Assembly (NCBI GenBank): GCA_965208945.1 | Contig: OZ242366.1 | Span: 3,844,001-3,908,000 of the forward strand | Direction: 5' to 3' | From: JAPPLB01 sp965208945 | GTDB taxonomy: Bacteria > Acidobacteriota > Terriglobia > Bryobacterales > UBA6623 | DNA length: 64,000 nucleotides | In this document: positions 43,340-52,761 of the stretch, one piece after another | Layout: the number at the start of each line of letters is the position of its first letter | Numbering within the stretch: the first letter of the stretch is position 1 | Notes under the pieces: generated by a model | What the model was told of the DNA's origin: nothing | The model's database searches: none | The model's input: only the letters and a program-made list of their open reading frames with translations | Translations under genes and position numbers: made by a program

Positions 43340-45090
43340 GTGAATCCGGAGTTGACCCGATCCTCTTCGAGGTCATCCGGAACGCTTTGGTCGAGGCAAC
43401 CGAAGAGATGTCGGTCTCGCTGCAGAGGACGGCCTACTCGACCAACATCAAGACACGACTTGATTACTCTTGTGCGTTCGTCGATGCCCAAGGCCGCATG
43501 GTGGCACAGGCATTCTGTCAGCCCTCCCACCTGGTGACGATCGGGCGTCTCGTTCCGCGCGCCGTGGAGGAGTACGGTCCGGAGAATCTGCGACCGGGCG
43601 ACGGCCTGTTGGTCAACGACCCGCACCGCCAGGCAAGCCATCTCAACGACGTTTTCCTGATCTCACCTTTTTTCTACGAGTCGGGTCTGGTCGGCTACGT
43701 GGCCAATACCTGCCATCACGTGGATGTCGGGGGCGGGGCGCCGGCCAGCATCGGCGTCTTCCGCGAAATCTACCAGGAAGGGTTTATTCTTCCGGTCGTG
43801 AAGCTTCTCGATCACGGGGAGATCGTGTCCGACGTGATGAAGATGTTTCTGGCGAATGTGCGGGCCGGCAAGGAGGTCGCGGGAGACTTGCGCGCGCAGG
43901 TCGCAGCGAACAGGATCGGCATTCGCCGCCTGACCCACTTGATCGACCGTCACGGCATCGACACCGTCAGGCTGCACATCGACAGGCTGATCGAGTACAC
44001 CGAGCAGCGAACCCGCGACGTGGTCCGCAAGCTGCCGCAGGGAACTTGGGAGGCGGACGGCTTGCTGGACAACGATGGGGTCACCGACCGGCCCGTGCAC
44101 TTGCAGGCGCGCGTCACGATTGCGTCTGATGACGTCACGTTCGACTTCACGGGAACGGACCCGCAGAGACCGGCGCCGATGAACTGCAACCTGACGCAGA
44201 CGTTCACGGCCTGCGTGTACGTGCTGAAGTGCCTTGCGGACCCCGACATCCCTTTGAATGAAGGCTTCTATCGCCCGATCCAGGTGATCGCTCCCGCCGG
44301 ATCGGCGGTGAATCCGCATCCGCCCACGGCCATCGTGGGAGGTTGGGAGGTGAACGCCCGCTTGTGCGAGGTGCTCTTCAAGGCCCTCTCCACACCCCTG
44401 CCGGACAGGGTGCCGGCCGGCACGAAGGGCATGATTTGCCAGATCGGCTTCGGAGGGCGCGACCCGCGCAGCGGCGAGTACTACTGCTTTTATGAGACCA
44501 TGGCCGGCGGCTACGGCGGCCGCCACGGTTCCGACGGACCCGACGCCGTGCAGACCCACGTCCAGAACACCCAGAATGCGCCCGTGGAAGAGACGGAGCG
44601 CAACTATCCGGTGCGCATCAATCAATACAGCCTGCTGGCTGACTCCGAAGGCGCGGGCCGTTTTCGCGGCGGGCTGGGGCTGCGCCGGGAATACGAGTTC
44701 GTCGGTCACGAGCCGCTATTCACGATCCTGGCCGACCGCACGCGATTTCCACCGTGGGGGCTTTTTCAAGGGCAAGACGGCCGGCGGGCGAGCTATGCGC
44801 TGCTCACGAACGGCTCGGAAACAGATCTGGGTTCGAAGGCGACGGTGACCGTGCCGCAGGGGAGCGTGGTTCGCATGGAGACCTGCGGCGGCGGCGGATA
44901 CGGTCCGCCGTGGGAACGGGACCCCGAGCTTGTGCTGCGGGACGTACAACAGCGCAAGGTGAGCGTTGCACGCGCCAGAGACGACTACGCGGTAGCCGTC
45001 GACCCCGCTCACGGAGCCATCGATCCCAACGAAACAGAACACTTACGGAGCCAACGCCGATGCGGTTCGACACGATCCTGTTCGAAGTAA
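43330..45090 (+). CDS. hyuB: Hydantoinase/oxoprolinase family B subunit, start inside a repeat
   Basis: 586 residues. The first in-frame ATG, at 43330, lies in the right end of repeat copy 5, so the protein begins with repeat-encoded Met-Gln-Ala; GGTAAG two bases upstream is the only ribosome-site candidate. Family motifs: GVDPILFEVIRNALVEATEEM, LLVNDPHRQASHLND, CHHVDVGGGAPAS, HPPTAIVGGWEVNARL and CGGGGYGPPWERDPE. The HPPTAIVGG form differs from the PAASxMRG form of the copies at 9-13 kb, so this is another subfamily. It overlaps the following paralogue by 31 bp. No A subunit is nearby, which is unusual because B subunits normally work with an ATPase partner. Confidence 0.88.
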   Translation: MQASESGVDPILFEVIRNALVEATEEMSVSLQRTAYSTNIKTRLDYSCAFVDAQGRMVAQAFCQPSHLVTIGRLVPRAVEEYGPENLRPGDGLLVNDPHRQASHLNDVFLISPFFYESGLVGYVANTCHHVDVGGGAPASIGVFREIYQEGFILPVVKLLDHGEIVSDVMKMFLANVRAGKEVAGDLRAQVAANRIGIRRLTHLIDRHGIDTVRLHIDRLIEYTEQRTRDVVRKLPQGTWEADGLLDNDGVTDRPVHLQARVTIASDDVTFDFTGTDPQRPAPMNCNLTQTFTACVYVLKCLADPDIPLNEGFYRPIQVIAPAGSAVNPHPPTAIVGGWEVNARLCEVLFKALSTPLPDRVPAGTKGMICQIGFGGRDPRSGEYYCFYETMAGGYGGRHGSDGPDAVQTHVQNTQNAPVEETERNYPVRINQYSLLADSEGAGRFRGGLGLRREYEFVGHEPLFTILADRTRFPPWGLFQGQDGRRASYALLTNGSETDLGSKATVTVPQGSVVRMETCGGGGYGPPWERDPELVLRDVQQRKVSVARARDDYAVAVDPAHGAIDPNETEHLRSQRRCGSTRSCSK

Positions 45091-46799
45091 TTCGCAACGC
45101 CCTGGTCGAGGCGACCGAGGAGATGTCGGTCTCTCTGCAACGGACGGCCTACTCGACCAACATCAAGACCCGGCTGGACTACTCCTGCGCCTTTGTGGAC
45201 GCCCAGGGGCGCATGGTGGCCCAGGCGTTCTGCCAGCCCGCCCATCTGGTGACGATCGGGCGCCTCGTTCCACGCGCCGTGGCGGAGTACGGCCAGGAGA
45301 ACCTGGGGCCGGGCGACGCCTTGCTGGTCAACGACCCGCACCGCCAGGCCAGCCACCTCAACGACATCTTTCTGATCACTCCCTTCTACTTCGAAGAAGA
45401 GTTGATCGGTTATGTGGCCAACACCTGCCACCACGTCGATGTCGGCGGCGGGGCGCCGGCCAGCGTCGGCGCCTTTCGGGAGATATATCAGGAAGGCGTG
45501 GTGCTGCCCGTCGTGAAGTTGCTGTCGCGCGGCGAGGTCGTCGCAGACATCTTGAAGATGCTCCTCGCCAACGTGCGAGCCAAAAAGGAAGTCGCCGGCG
45601 ACTTGCGCGCGCAGGTTGCCGCCAACGACATCGGCATCCGCCGCCTGACACACCTGATCAAGCGTTACGGCACCGCGACGTTGCGGTTCTACATCGACAA
45701 GCTCATCGAATACAGCGAGCAGCGAACCCGCGCCGAAGTCCGCAAGCTTCCGGCGGGCTCCTTCACAGCCGAAGGTTGCCTCGACGACGATGGCGTCAGC
45801 GGCGAGCCGGTGCGGTTCAAGGCGCGCGTGGACGTCATGGGAGATCGCGTGCGCTTCGACTTCAGCGGCACCGACGCGCAACGAGCGGCACCGATGAACT
45901 GCAACCTGACGCAGACGTTCACCGCATGCGTCTACGTGCTGAAGTGTCTCATCGATCCCGACATTCCCCTCAACGAGGGCTTTTATCAGCCGATCGAGGT
46001 TGTCGCGCCGAAGGGGTTGGCGGTCAACCCGCGGCCGCCCACCGCGATCGTCGGCGGATGGGAAGTGTGCTCGCGCCTCTGTGACATTCTTTTCAAGGCT
46101 TTCTCCGACGCGCTGCCGGAGAAGGTGCCGGCGGGCACCAAGGCGATGATCTGCCACGCCGGATTTGGAGGCCGCGACCCACGCAACGGAGAATACTACT
46201 GTTTCCTGGAGACGCTGGCGGGGGGGTACGGCGCCCGCTGGAGCTCGGACGGACCCGACGCCGTGCAAACCCATGCGCAGAATACCCAGAATGCTCCCGT
46301 CGAGGAGACCGAGCGTAACTACCCCGTTCGCATCCCGCGCTACAGCCTGGTGGAGGACTCGGAAGGGCCGGGCCGCTTTCGCGGCGGGCTCGGGCTGTGC
46401 CGCGAATACACCTTCGTCGATCACGAGCCGCTGTTCACGATCCTGGCCGACCGCGCCCGGTTTCCGCCCTGGGGACTGTTTGGTGGAGAAGAGGGCTTAC
46501 GGGCCAGATACTCCCTGGTTTCCAACGGGGTGGAACGGGAAATCGGTTCGAAGACGACCGTGACCGTAGCGCAGGGCGATTTGCTACGCATGGAAACCTG
46601 CGGCGGAGGCGGGTACGGTCCGCCTTGGGAAAGGGACCCCATGCTTGTGCTCGGCGACGTGCGCGAGCGCAAAATCAGCGTGACCCGGGCCAGGGAGCGT
46701 TATGGCGTCGCGATCGATCCACAGCTTCTCCGCGTCGATGAGCGCGAGACGGCGGAACTGCGCAGCGAGCTGAAGCGGAATGCATCTGACGATGCATAG
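45060..46799 (+). CDS. hyuB: Hydantoinase/oxoprolinase family B subunit, tandem paralogue
   Basis: 579 residues from the ATG at 45060 (GGAG nine bases upstream); the longer frame extending to 44754 lies inside the previous gene and is not used. Very similar to the preceding protein over its full length: ILFEVIRNALVEATEEM, LLVNDPHRQASHLND, CHHVDVGGGAPAS, RPPTAIVGGWEVCSRL and CGGGGYGPPWERDP. DNA identity between the two genes is clearly high at their 5' ends, so a tandem duplication is likely. The pair may form a heterodimer. Stop at 46797-46799 is followed five bases later by repeat copy 6. Confidence 0.9.
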   Translation: MRFDTILFEVIRNALVEATEEMSVSLQRTAYSTNIKTRLDYSCAFVDAQGRMVAQAFCQPAHLVTIGRLVPRAVAEYGQENLGPGDALLVNDPHRQASHLNDIFLITPFYFEEELIGYVANTCHHVDVGGGAPASVGAFREIYQEGVVLPVVKLLSRGEVVADILKMLLANVRAKKEVAGDLRAQVAANDIGIRRLTHLIKRYGTATLRFYIDKLIEYSEQRTRAEVRKLPAGSFTAEGCLDDDGVSGEPVRFKARVDVMGDRVRFDFSGTDAQRAAPMNCNLTQTFTACVYVLKCLIDPDIPLNEGFYQPIEVVAPKGLAVNPRPPTAIVGGWEVCSRLCDILFKAFSDALPEKVPAGTKAMICHAGFGGRDPRNGEYYCFLETLAGGYGARWSSDGPDAVQTHAQNTQNAPVEETERNYPVRIPRYSLVEDSEGPGRFRGGLGLCREYTFVDHEPLFTILADRARFPPWGLFGGEEGLRARYSLVSNGVEREIGSKTTVTVAQGDLLRMETCGGGGYGPPWERDPMLVLGDVRERKISVTRARERYGVAIDPQLLRVDERETAELRSELKRNASDDA

Positions 46800-46804
46800 C
46801 TCCC

Positions 46805-47081
46805 AGCCTGCATTTCTCACCACCCGACGGTCGAAGCACGCGAAAAAAGGCCGTGATTCGTGTCTCGTGATTCGTGAAAACCATGGGAGGGGGCCTGGTT
46901 CGCTCCAGAAGAAATGTCTGACGGCCAGTGAACCGGAAAGTCCGTGTTTCTTGACCGAGGGATGAAGGAGGCGGTTTGGTAAGTACGCCTGCGCGCGCCT
47001 TTTTCCTCCGCCCGGCTCGCGCCTCGTCCTGACGACCCTCTCACCCACTTCGCCTCGCCACGTGGTGAGAAAGGCAGGCTA
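46805..47081 (+). repeat. TAGCCTGCAT element copy 6, 277 bp, hybrid type II/type I interior
   Basis: Left end AGCCTGCATTTCTCACCAC (leading TA lost), then GACGGTCGAAGCACGC. Next come three heptamers GATTCGT/GTCTCGT/GATTCGT, GGGCCTGGTTCGCTCCAGAA, a ACCGAGGGATGAAGGAGGCG block, then the type I tail AAGTACGCCTGCGCGCGCC, a CTTTTTCCTCCGCCCGGC insert, and the right end ending CAGGCTA with one change. It therefore joins modules of both element types. It fills the spacer between a hyuB stop and a convergent DUF1501 stop. Confidence 0.85.
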
Positions 47082-47094
47082 GAACTCAATCCGC

Positions 47095-48567
47095 TCAGGC
47101 GATGATTTCGCTGATGGGGTTGCCGAAGTCGATTTCGAGCCGCTTGCGGCCTGGGACTTCGAGCCGGCGAGGATCGAGGCCCAGTTGCTGCAGGACCGTG
47201 GCGTGGATGTCGGTGACGTAGTGGCGGTTTTCGACGGCGTGAAAGCCCAGCTCGTCGGTAGCGCCGTGGGCAATGCCTCCCTTGATGCCTCCACCGGACA
47301 TCCAGACGGAAAAGCCAAACGGGTGATGGTCGCGGCCGGTACCGCCTTGGGCGGCCGGCGTCCTGCCGAACTCGGTGACCCAGACGACCATGGTTTCATC
47401 CAGCATGCCGCGCTGCTTGAGATCCTTGAGCAAGGCCGCGATCGGCTGGTCCACCTTGGGGCACAGTTCGCCGTGATTCTTCTTGACGTCCTTGTGAGCG
47501 TCCCAGGCGTTACCGCCCTTCCCGCCGTGGTACACCTGTACGAACCGGACGCCTCGTTCGACGAGCCGGCGGGCAGCGAGGCATTTCTCGGCGAAAGGCC
47601 GCGTGACGTCGTTGTCAAAGCCATAGAGCTTTCGGGTCGACTCCTTCTCCTGCTTGAAGCGGAAGATGTCGGGTACGGCGGTTTGCATGCGGAAGGCGAG
47701 CTCGTAGGACTTGATCCGAGCGCGGGTGGCCGCGTCACTGGGGTATTCGACCTCGACGAGGCCGTTCAGGTCCCGCAGCAGTTCAAACTCGCCCTGCTGC
47801 TCCTCGCGGTAGACCTGGGGTCCCGGGGAAGCGAAGGGCAAAGGATTCTTGGGATCGACCGCGAGCCGGACACCGGCGTGCTCGGGCCCGAGGTAGTCGG
47901 CGCCGTGCGCGGCTTCCACGTTGTTTCCCAGGGTGTTGCCGAAGACGACGAACTGAGGCAGATTTTCGTTGAGCGCGCCCAGGCCGTAGTGAACCCAGGA
48001 GCCGATCGAAGGGAAGTCGCCTTCGAGCATGTGGCGGCCGGTCTGGAACTGGATCTGGGCTCCGTGATTGTTGTCGGTGGTCCACATCGAGCGAACGACG
48101 GCCAGATCGTCGGCCATCCCGCCGACATGCGGCCACCAGTCGCTGATGTCGATACCGCTCTGGCCGCGTTTGCGGTGGCCGATCTGCATCGGCAATAGAG
48201 TGCTGTGGACCTTGTGCAGGCCGGCAATCACTTCGCGGAGGTTCTCTTTGAGTAATGGGGATTCGAGCGAATCCTTGTAGGGCGTCTCGATGATCTTCCT
48301 GCCGCCGTATTTGTTGACAGCCGGTTTGGGATCGAAGGATTCCAGATGGCTGACGCCGCCAAGCATGAACAGCCAGATGACGTTCTTGGCTTTCGGCGTG
48401 AAGTGAGGCTTGCCATCGGGCGGCTTCCAGACACCGGCCGAACCGGCGGCGGCCAAGGCGTCCCGCTGGAGCATGGCTCCGAGAACGAGACCGGTGAACC
48501 CCATGCCACAGTCTGCGAGGAAAGTACGGCGGCGGATGTTGCCACAGCCGCAATCACTAACCTGCAT
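47095..48567 (-). CDS. DUF1501 exported protein, start inside a repeat
   Basis: 490 residues of the DUF1501 family. The ATG at 48567 is in the left end of repeat copy 7, so residues 1-4 (MQVS) come from or abut the repeat. GGTGAG two bases upstream would be the ribosome site. The leader CGNIRRRTFLADCGMGFTGLVLG is a twin-arginine signal. Marks: VIWLFMLGGVSHLESFDPKP, KRGQSGIDISDWWPHVGGMADD, IGSWVHYGLGALNENLPQFV, VVWVTEFGRTPAAQGGTGRDH and a YVTDIHATVLQQLGLDP end. Downstream partner of the PSCyt1/PSD1 gene 204 bp upstream, the two separated by the repeat. More typical of planctomycete DUF1501 proteins than the first copy at 18.3 kb, so the two pairs are not recent duplicates. Confidence 0.88.
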   Translation of the reverse strand: MQVSDCGCGNIRRRTFLADCGMGFTGLVLGAMLQRDALAAAGSAGVWKPPDGKPHFTPKAKNVIWLFMLGGVSHLESFDPKPAVNKYGGRKIIETPYKDSLESPLLKENLREVIAGLHKVHSTLLPMQIGHRKRGQSGIDISDWWPHVGGMADDLAVVRSMWTTDNNHGAQIQFQTGRHMLEGDFPSIGSWVHYGLGALNENLPQFVVFGNTLGNNVEAAHGADYLGPEHAGVRLAVDPKNPLPFASPGPQVYREEQQGEFELLRDLNGLVEVEYPSDAATRARIKSYELAFRMQTAVPDIFRFKQEKESTRKLYGFDNDVTRPFAEKCLAARRLVERGVRFVQVYHGGKGGNAWDAHKDVKKNHGELCPKVDQPIAALLKDLKQRGMLDETMVVWVTEFGRTPAAQGGTGRDHHPFGFSVWMSGGGIKGGIAHGATDELGFHAVENRHYVTDIHATVLQQLGLDPRRLEVPGRKRLEIDFGNPISEIIA

Positions 48568-48739
48568 TTCTCACCACCCGACGGTCGAAGCACGCCATAT
48601 GACCGCCATGACTTCGTTGCGCTTGCTTGCCGTGCTCAACGTACCTGTCAAGTACGCCTGCGCGCGCCAAGCAGCTCGCGCCTCGTCCTGACGGCCCTCT
48701 CACGCACTTCACCTCGCCGCGTGGTGAAAAATGCAGGTT
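48558..48739 (+). repeat. TAGCCTGCAT element copy 7, type I, 182 bp
   Basis: Left end TAACCTGCATTTCTCACCAC, right end GTGGTGAAAAATGCAGGTT with the last A changed. The interior is type I with a mutated hairpin (GTACCTGTCAAGTACG) and a decayed GC hairpin (GCGCCAAGCAGCTCGC). Its left end contains the reversed ATG (48565-48567) of the DUF1501 gene, and its right end lies 33 bp from the stop of the PSD1 gene. It is therefore inserted inside what is normally a tight two-gene operon. Confidence 0.9.
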
Positions 48740-48771
48740 CATCGGCGTCCTGGTGTTCATGGTGGTTCTCC

Positions 48772-51720
48772 TTACCGAATCGTGACGAACTCGTTGTGAT
48801 TGAACAGCACGTGGATCAGGTTCTCCCGCGCCCGAAGCCAGGGCTCGTCGGACGGCGGCACCTCGCTGGTCTCCCCGCCCTCGAACGGCGTCAGTCTTTC
48901 CGTGTCTTGGAGACGGTCCGATTGCGATTGCAGGAAACTCCTGGACCGCGCTTGTTCCTTCCTGGTGGCGGGCCGGCCGAGGACTCGCTCGAACGCGGCT
49001 TTGACGAAAGCCCCAGGACGCTCCCGGCCACCAAGCTGCCCGGTGAGATCTCGCGCCAGCAAGCGCGCCTGCGTGAGGCTGAGCTTGCTGTTCGCCAAAG
49101 CCAGCGCCTGTTGGGGGACCACCGTTTCGAGCCGCTCGTAGCATTCCAGAGGACTGGCCAAGTCGAAGGTTTTGAGGAACTGCATCTGCAGATCGGGTGT
49201 GTGCTGAAAGTAGACGCTGCGCCGGGGAACCACCGCGCCTTCGGTGTGGTCGATCTCCTCTCCCCCCTTCGTCAGCTCGATGCGTCCGCTGACATGGAGC
49301 ACGCTGTCGCGGACAGCTTCCGCCTCCATGCGCCGGGGATTCATTCGCCAGAGGTAGATATTGTCGGGGTCCTTGGAGCGGTTGGAGCCGGCGACGTTCT
49401 GTTCGGATGACTGCATGCGGTAGGCATTGCTGGTGACCATGAGGCGGTGCATCCGCTTCATGCTCCAGTTGCGGTCCATGAACTCGACGGCCAGCCAGTC
49501 GAGCAACTCCGGGTGAGACGGCGGCTTGCCGGACGAGCCGAAGTTGGCCATCGTGGGGACCAGGGCGCTTCCGAAATGGCGGCGCCAGATGTGGTTGACA
49601 GCGACGCGGGCGGTCAAGGGGTTGCTCTTGTCGGCGATCCACTTTGCGAGCGCCAGGCGGCGTCCGGTGCTGACCTCCGGGTAAATCTCACCGACCGGAG
49701 TGTATTCCGGGTGCGACTCGAGTGCCTCCTGGGCGGCCTTGAGTTGTTCGCGGGCCTTGGCGAGCTTCTTTTCGATGCTTTGGTCGAGCGGGTCCTCCGT
49801 GCGTTCTGTTTCATTCAGGAGTTGTTGGACCCGCAGCACGCTCTGATCAGCCAGACGCAGGTTGGCAAGGCGTTCCGCCTTCTTCGCCTCCAGCGCCAGA
49901 GCTTCCCGATCAGGCTGCGGCGGATCGGCGTACCTGGCTTTGTCGGCCGCAATGCGGGCTTCCAGCGCCGGCAGCTTCGATCGGACCGTCGCGAGGACTT
50001 TGGCTGCCATGGCGTGAGCGGCTTCGGCATTCCGGAGTCCTGTATCCGGGTCAACTTCCTCTTCCTCGCCTTCCTCTTTATCGGGGTCGGCCGACTTGGA
50101 AGCGGAGGCCGAAGGCTGCGATAGCTCCTGTGTGTTTCCATCCGAAAGCCGTCGTTTCGCTTTCACAAGCTCTTCGTCCGCCTGGGCCAGATCTTTTTCG
50201 GCTTTCCCGATCTCCCGCCTGGCTTGAGCGATGAGGTCTTCATGGACGAAGGGACGGAAATCGGGGTAGCGGGCTTCGAGATTCAGAGAGAGGGGCTGAA
50301 TCTTCAATTCGGAGCCGCCGATAGCATGAGGCACACCGGGGGACAGAGGCTTGTCTTCGAGGGGCTTGGCTTCGTCACCGCCGAGAAAGAGAAAAGTCTC
50401 CGCGCTCAGAGTGGAGTCATAGACGCGAGGGATTCCCGCTTTCGAGAGGTCCGGTTCACCGGGCACCCTGTCGGTGCGTACGTCGTGAGGCTCGAAGAAC
50501 GCACGGAAGCGGTAGTACTCGTTCTGTTGGATGGGATCGTACTTGTGATCGTGGCAGCGGGCGCATTTCATCGTGATGCCGAGGAAGCCCGCAGCGGTAT
50601 GCTCGACGGTGTCCTGGAGCCAGACGTTGCGATTGAACTTGTACCAGTTGCGGGCCAGGTAGCCGGTGGCGCGCAACACCTCGGGATCGTTCGGAGCGAT
50701 CTCGTCGCCGGCAAGCATTTCGACGATCATTCGGTCGTAGCCCTTGTCTTTGTTGACGGAATCGATGATCCAGTCGCGCCAGTGCCAGATATGGTGCTGC
50801 GCGTTGCGCAACTCGTCGATTTGGCGGAATCCGTACCAGTCGCTGTAGCGCCAAATGTCCATCCAGTGCCGGCCCCAGCGCTCGCCATAGCGGGGGCTGT
50901 CAAGCAGTTCATTCACAACGTTCTCGTAGGCGTCGTCCGAAGCATCCGCGAGGAAGTCTTCGATTTGTCGAGGCGTAGGCGGCAGACCGATCAGATCCAG
51001 ATAGACTCGCCGAAGCAGAACCCTTCTCTTGGCCGGCGGGGCCGGCGTCAAGCCCCGCTTCTCGTGTTCGGCGGCGATAAAGGCGTCGATGGGATTGCGC
51101 ACCCAGCGGGCGTTCCCGACCTCGGGAACGTCAGGGCACGCCGGGGGCTGAAAGGCCCAGTGAGCGGTCGAGCGCGCCTCGTCCTCTTCGCTGGCCGCGG
51201 CGATCACCGCTTTGTCATAGGGCGCCCCCGCGTTGACCCACTCCACGACGCGCGCCAGCACGTCGTCAGAAAGCTTCGCGGACATGAAAGGCATGCCGGG
51301 TTTCCGGTTGTGACGCACGAGCTGCACGAGCAGGCTCCGTTCCGCGTCACCGGCAACGATCGCAGGGCCGCGGCTGCCGCCGCGCAGCAAACCCTCTCGA
51401 GTCGACAGGTCGAGGCCGGACTGCTTTAACTCTCTGTCGTGACACGACAGGCAGCGTGTTTCCAGCAGCGGTCGAACGTGTTCGCCGAACAGGGAAGCCG
51501 CCGGGTCTGCGGGTTGTCGGGAACCTGCCCTCGCGCCGTCACCCTTGCCGGACTCTTGCGCAGAAGCCGAGCCGAGCGCAAGAGTGACGGTCAATGACAG
51601 TACGAGCAGACGGCCGAGGAAACCTACCCTTGACCGATCGCTCGCCAAGGACCCTGACATGGTTGCCCATATCCTACCGCACATACCCATTCCCGTCAGC
51701 AGACTGCGCTTAACCTGCAT
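48772..51720 (-). CDS. PSCyt1-DUF1549-DUF1553(PSD1) periplasmic cytochrome-like protein
   Basis: 982 residues as drawn from the ATG at 51720, which lies in the left end of repeat copy 8 (MQVK). ATGs at residues 11, 13 and 20 are alternatives and would still keep the signal peptide (FLGRLLVLSLTVTLALGSASAQ). The N-terminal cytochrome motif is CLSCHD in LLETRCLSCHDRELKQSG. DUF1549 has RRVYLDLIGLPPTPRQIEDFL, YGERWGRHWMDIWRYSDW and KCARCHDHKYDPIQQNEYY. A coiled-coil, acidic middle spans about 510-660. DUF1553 begins near NPLTARVAVNHIWRRHFG. Pairs with the DUF1501 gene downstream. Periplasmic electron-transfer or substrate-oxidation role is inferred from family context only. Confidence 0.87.
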   Translation of the reverse strand: MQVKRSLLTGMGMCGRIWATMSGSLASDRSRVGFLGRLLVLSLTVTLALGSASAQESGKGDGARAGSRQPADPAASLFGEHVRPLLETRCLSCHDRELKQSGLDLSTREGLLRGGSRGPAIVAGDAERSLLVQLVRHNRKPGMPFMSAKLSDDVLARVVEWVNAGAPYDKAVIAAASEEDEARSTAHWAFQPPACPDVPEVGNARWVRNPIDAFIAAEHEKRGLTPAPPAKRRVLLRRVYLDLIGLPPTPRQIEDFLADASDDAYENVVNELLDSPRYGERWGRHWMDIWRYSDWYGFRQIDELRNAQHHIWHWRDWIIDSVNKDKGYDRMIVEMLAGDEIAPNDPEVLRATGYLARNWYKFNRNVWLQDTVEHTAAGFLGITMKCARCHDHKYDPIQQNEYYRFRAFFEPHDVRTDRVPGEPDLSKAGIPRVYDSTLSAETFLFLGGDEAKPLEDKPLSPGVPHAIGGSELKIQPLSLNLEARYPDFRPFVHEDLIAQARREIGKAEKDLAQADEELVKAKRRLSDGNTQELSQPSASASKSADPDKEEGEEEEVDPDTGLRNAEAAHAMAAKVLATVRSKLPALEARIAADKARYADPPQPDREALALEAKKAERLANLRLADQSVLRVQQLLNETERTEDPLDQSIEKKLAKAREQLKAAQEALESHPEYTPVGEIYPEVSTGRRLALAKWIADKSNPLTARVAVNHIWRRHFGSALVPTMANFGSSGKPPSHPELLDWLAVEFMDRNWSMKRMHRLMVTSNAYRMQSSEQNVAGSNRSKDPDNIYLWRMNPRRMEAEAVRDSVLHVSGRIELTKGGEEIDHTEGAVVPRRSVYFQHTPDLQMQFLKTFDLASPLECYERLETVVPQQALALANSKLSLTQARLLARDLTGQLGGRERPGAFVKAAFERVLGRPATRKEQARSRSFLQSQSDRLQDTERLTPFEGGETSEVPPSDEPWLRARENLIHVLFNHNEFVTIR

Positions 51721-51884
51721 CTCTCACCACCCGACGATCGAAGCACGCGAAAAAAGGCCGTGATTCGTGTTTCGTGTCTCGTGATTCGTGAAAACCATGG
51801 GAGGGGGCCTGGTTCGCTCCAGAAGAAATGTCTGACGGCCCTCTCACGCACTTCGCCTCGCCGCGTGGTGAGAAATGCAGGTTA
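51711..51884 (+). repeat. TAGCCTGCAT element copy 8, type II, 174 bp
   Basis: Ends TAACCTGCATCTCTCACCAC and GTGGTGAGAAATGCAGGTTA (one mismatch). Interior: CCGACGATCGAAGCACGC, four heptamers (GATTCGT, GTTTCGT, GTCTCGT, GATTCGT), GGGCCTGGTTCGCTCCAGAA, GAAATGTCTGACGGCC, CTCTCACGCACTTCGCCTCG. The reversed ATG of the PSD1 gene is at 51718-51720. Confidence 0.9.
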
Positions 51885-52479
51885 GGCTTCGACGCAATAT
51901 AGAAAGCGCCGCTGATTGCGCCATGTAGAATGTTCTCCTTTTTCAGCATGGGTTCACTTGGTGTCTGCGGCAGTGGGGGCTGCTCGGAGGGCGACCGAGA
52001 AAGGCTGACGGGGCAAGGACGCTGGCGCGGGGGCAATATGCCGCCCATGCCGCTCCACGGCCGCCCATGCCGCGCCATCGCCATAGCCGCCCCACACGCG
52101 CCACAGCCGCTCCATAGCCACGCCATAGCGGCGCAACCGTTGCGCCACAACGCGCAGGAAAACAGCGACCGGGCGGCGATAAAGGCCGTGACTCGTGTTT
52201 CGTGAAAAGCATAAAGGCCATGTTTCGTGACTTGTGTTTCGTGTCTCGTAAAAACCCGAAAGGCCCTGTTGCTGGTGCGGACGGTGCGCGGACAGCGGCT
52301 CGGGGCGCCCTATGCCGCCCATGCCGCGCCATAGCCGCCCCATACCGCGCCACAACGCGCAGGAAAGCAGCGACCGGGCGGCTCTTCCGTCCCCAGCCGG
52401 CGCGGCCCTGACGGGTGCGGATGGGTTTTTTGTTCCCAGCAACTGCGTCATCACTCTCAACCTAAACCGGCTCCCGCCC

Positions 52480-52504
52480 GAAAAAAAGACTGAAGCCCTT
52501 CAGT
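52480..52504 (-). terminator. ACTGAAGGGCTTCAGT hairpin with T-run (minus strand)
   Basis: Palindrome at 52489-52504 preceded by AAAAAAAG, so on the minus strand a 7-bp stem is followed by CTTTTTTT. Identical to the copies near 17.2 and 17.5 kb but inverted. Terminator-like; no gene ends immediately upstream, so it may instead be a repeat module. Confidence 0.4.
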
Positions 52505-52761
52505 ACCAAGAGGCAACGATTCGACAAAACCGTGTCTCGAAAAAGCCGTGATTCGTGTCTCGTGTTTCGTGTTTCGTGAAAACCTCGGAATTCGCGCTGG
52601 CCTGCGCCGCGCGCCAGGCTAACGCCGGGTCTCGGGTTTCGTGTTTCTTTAAAACCATTAAAATCAGTGGCTTGTGGCAAGTGAAAGCCTTGGAAGACCT
52701 GATCCGTGACCCGCACGGTCTGTGCCTCGCCGCCATCATGCTTAGCAGACCGGGGCGGAAA

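Noticed and set aside
44754..45059. N-terminal extension of the second tandem hyuB
   Set aside because: In frame but lies inside the upstream hyuB gene, Arg-rich and absent from the paralogue; the ATG at 45060 matches the family start.
45009..46424. 471-codon minus-strand ORF
   Set aside because: Shadow of the second hyuB gene; a similar shadow occurs over the first, as expected for duplicates.
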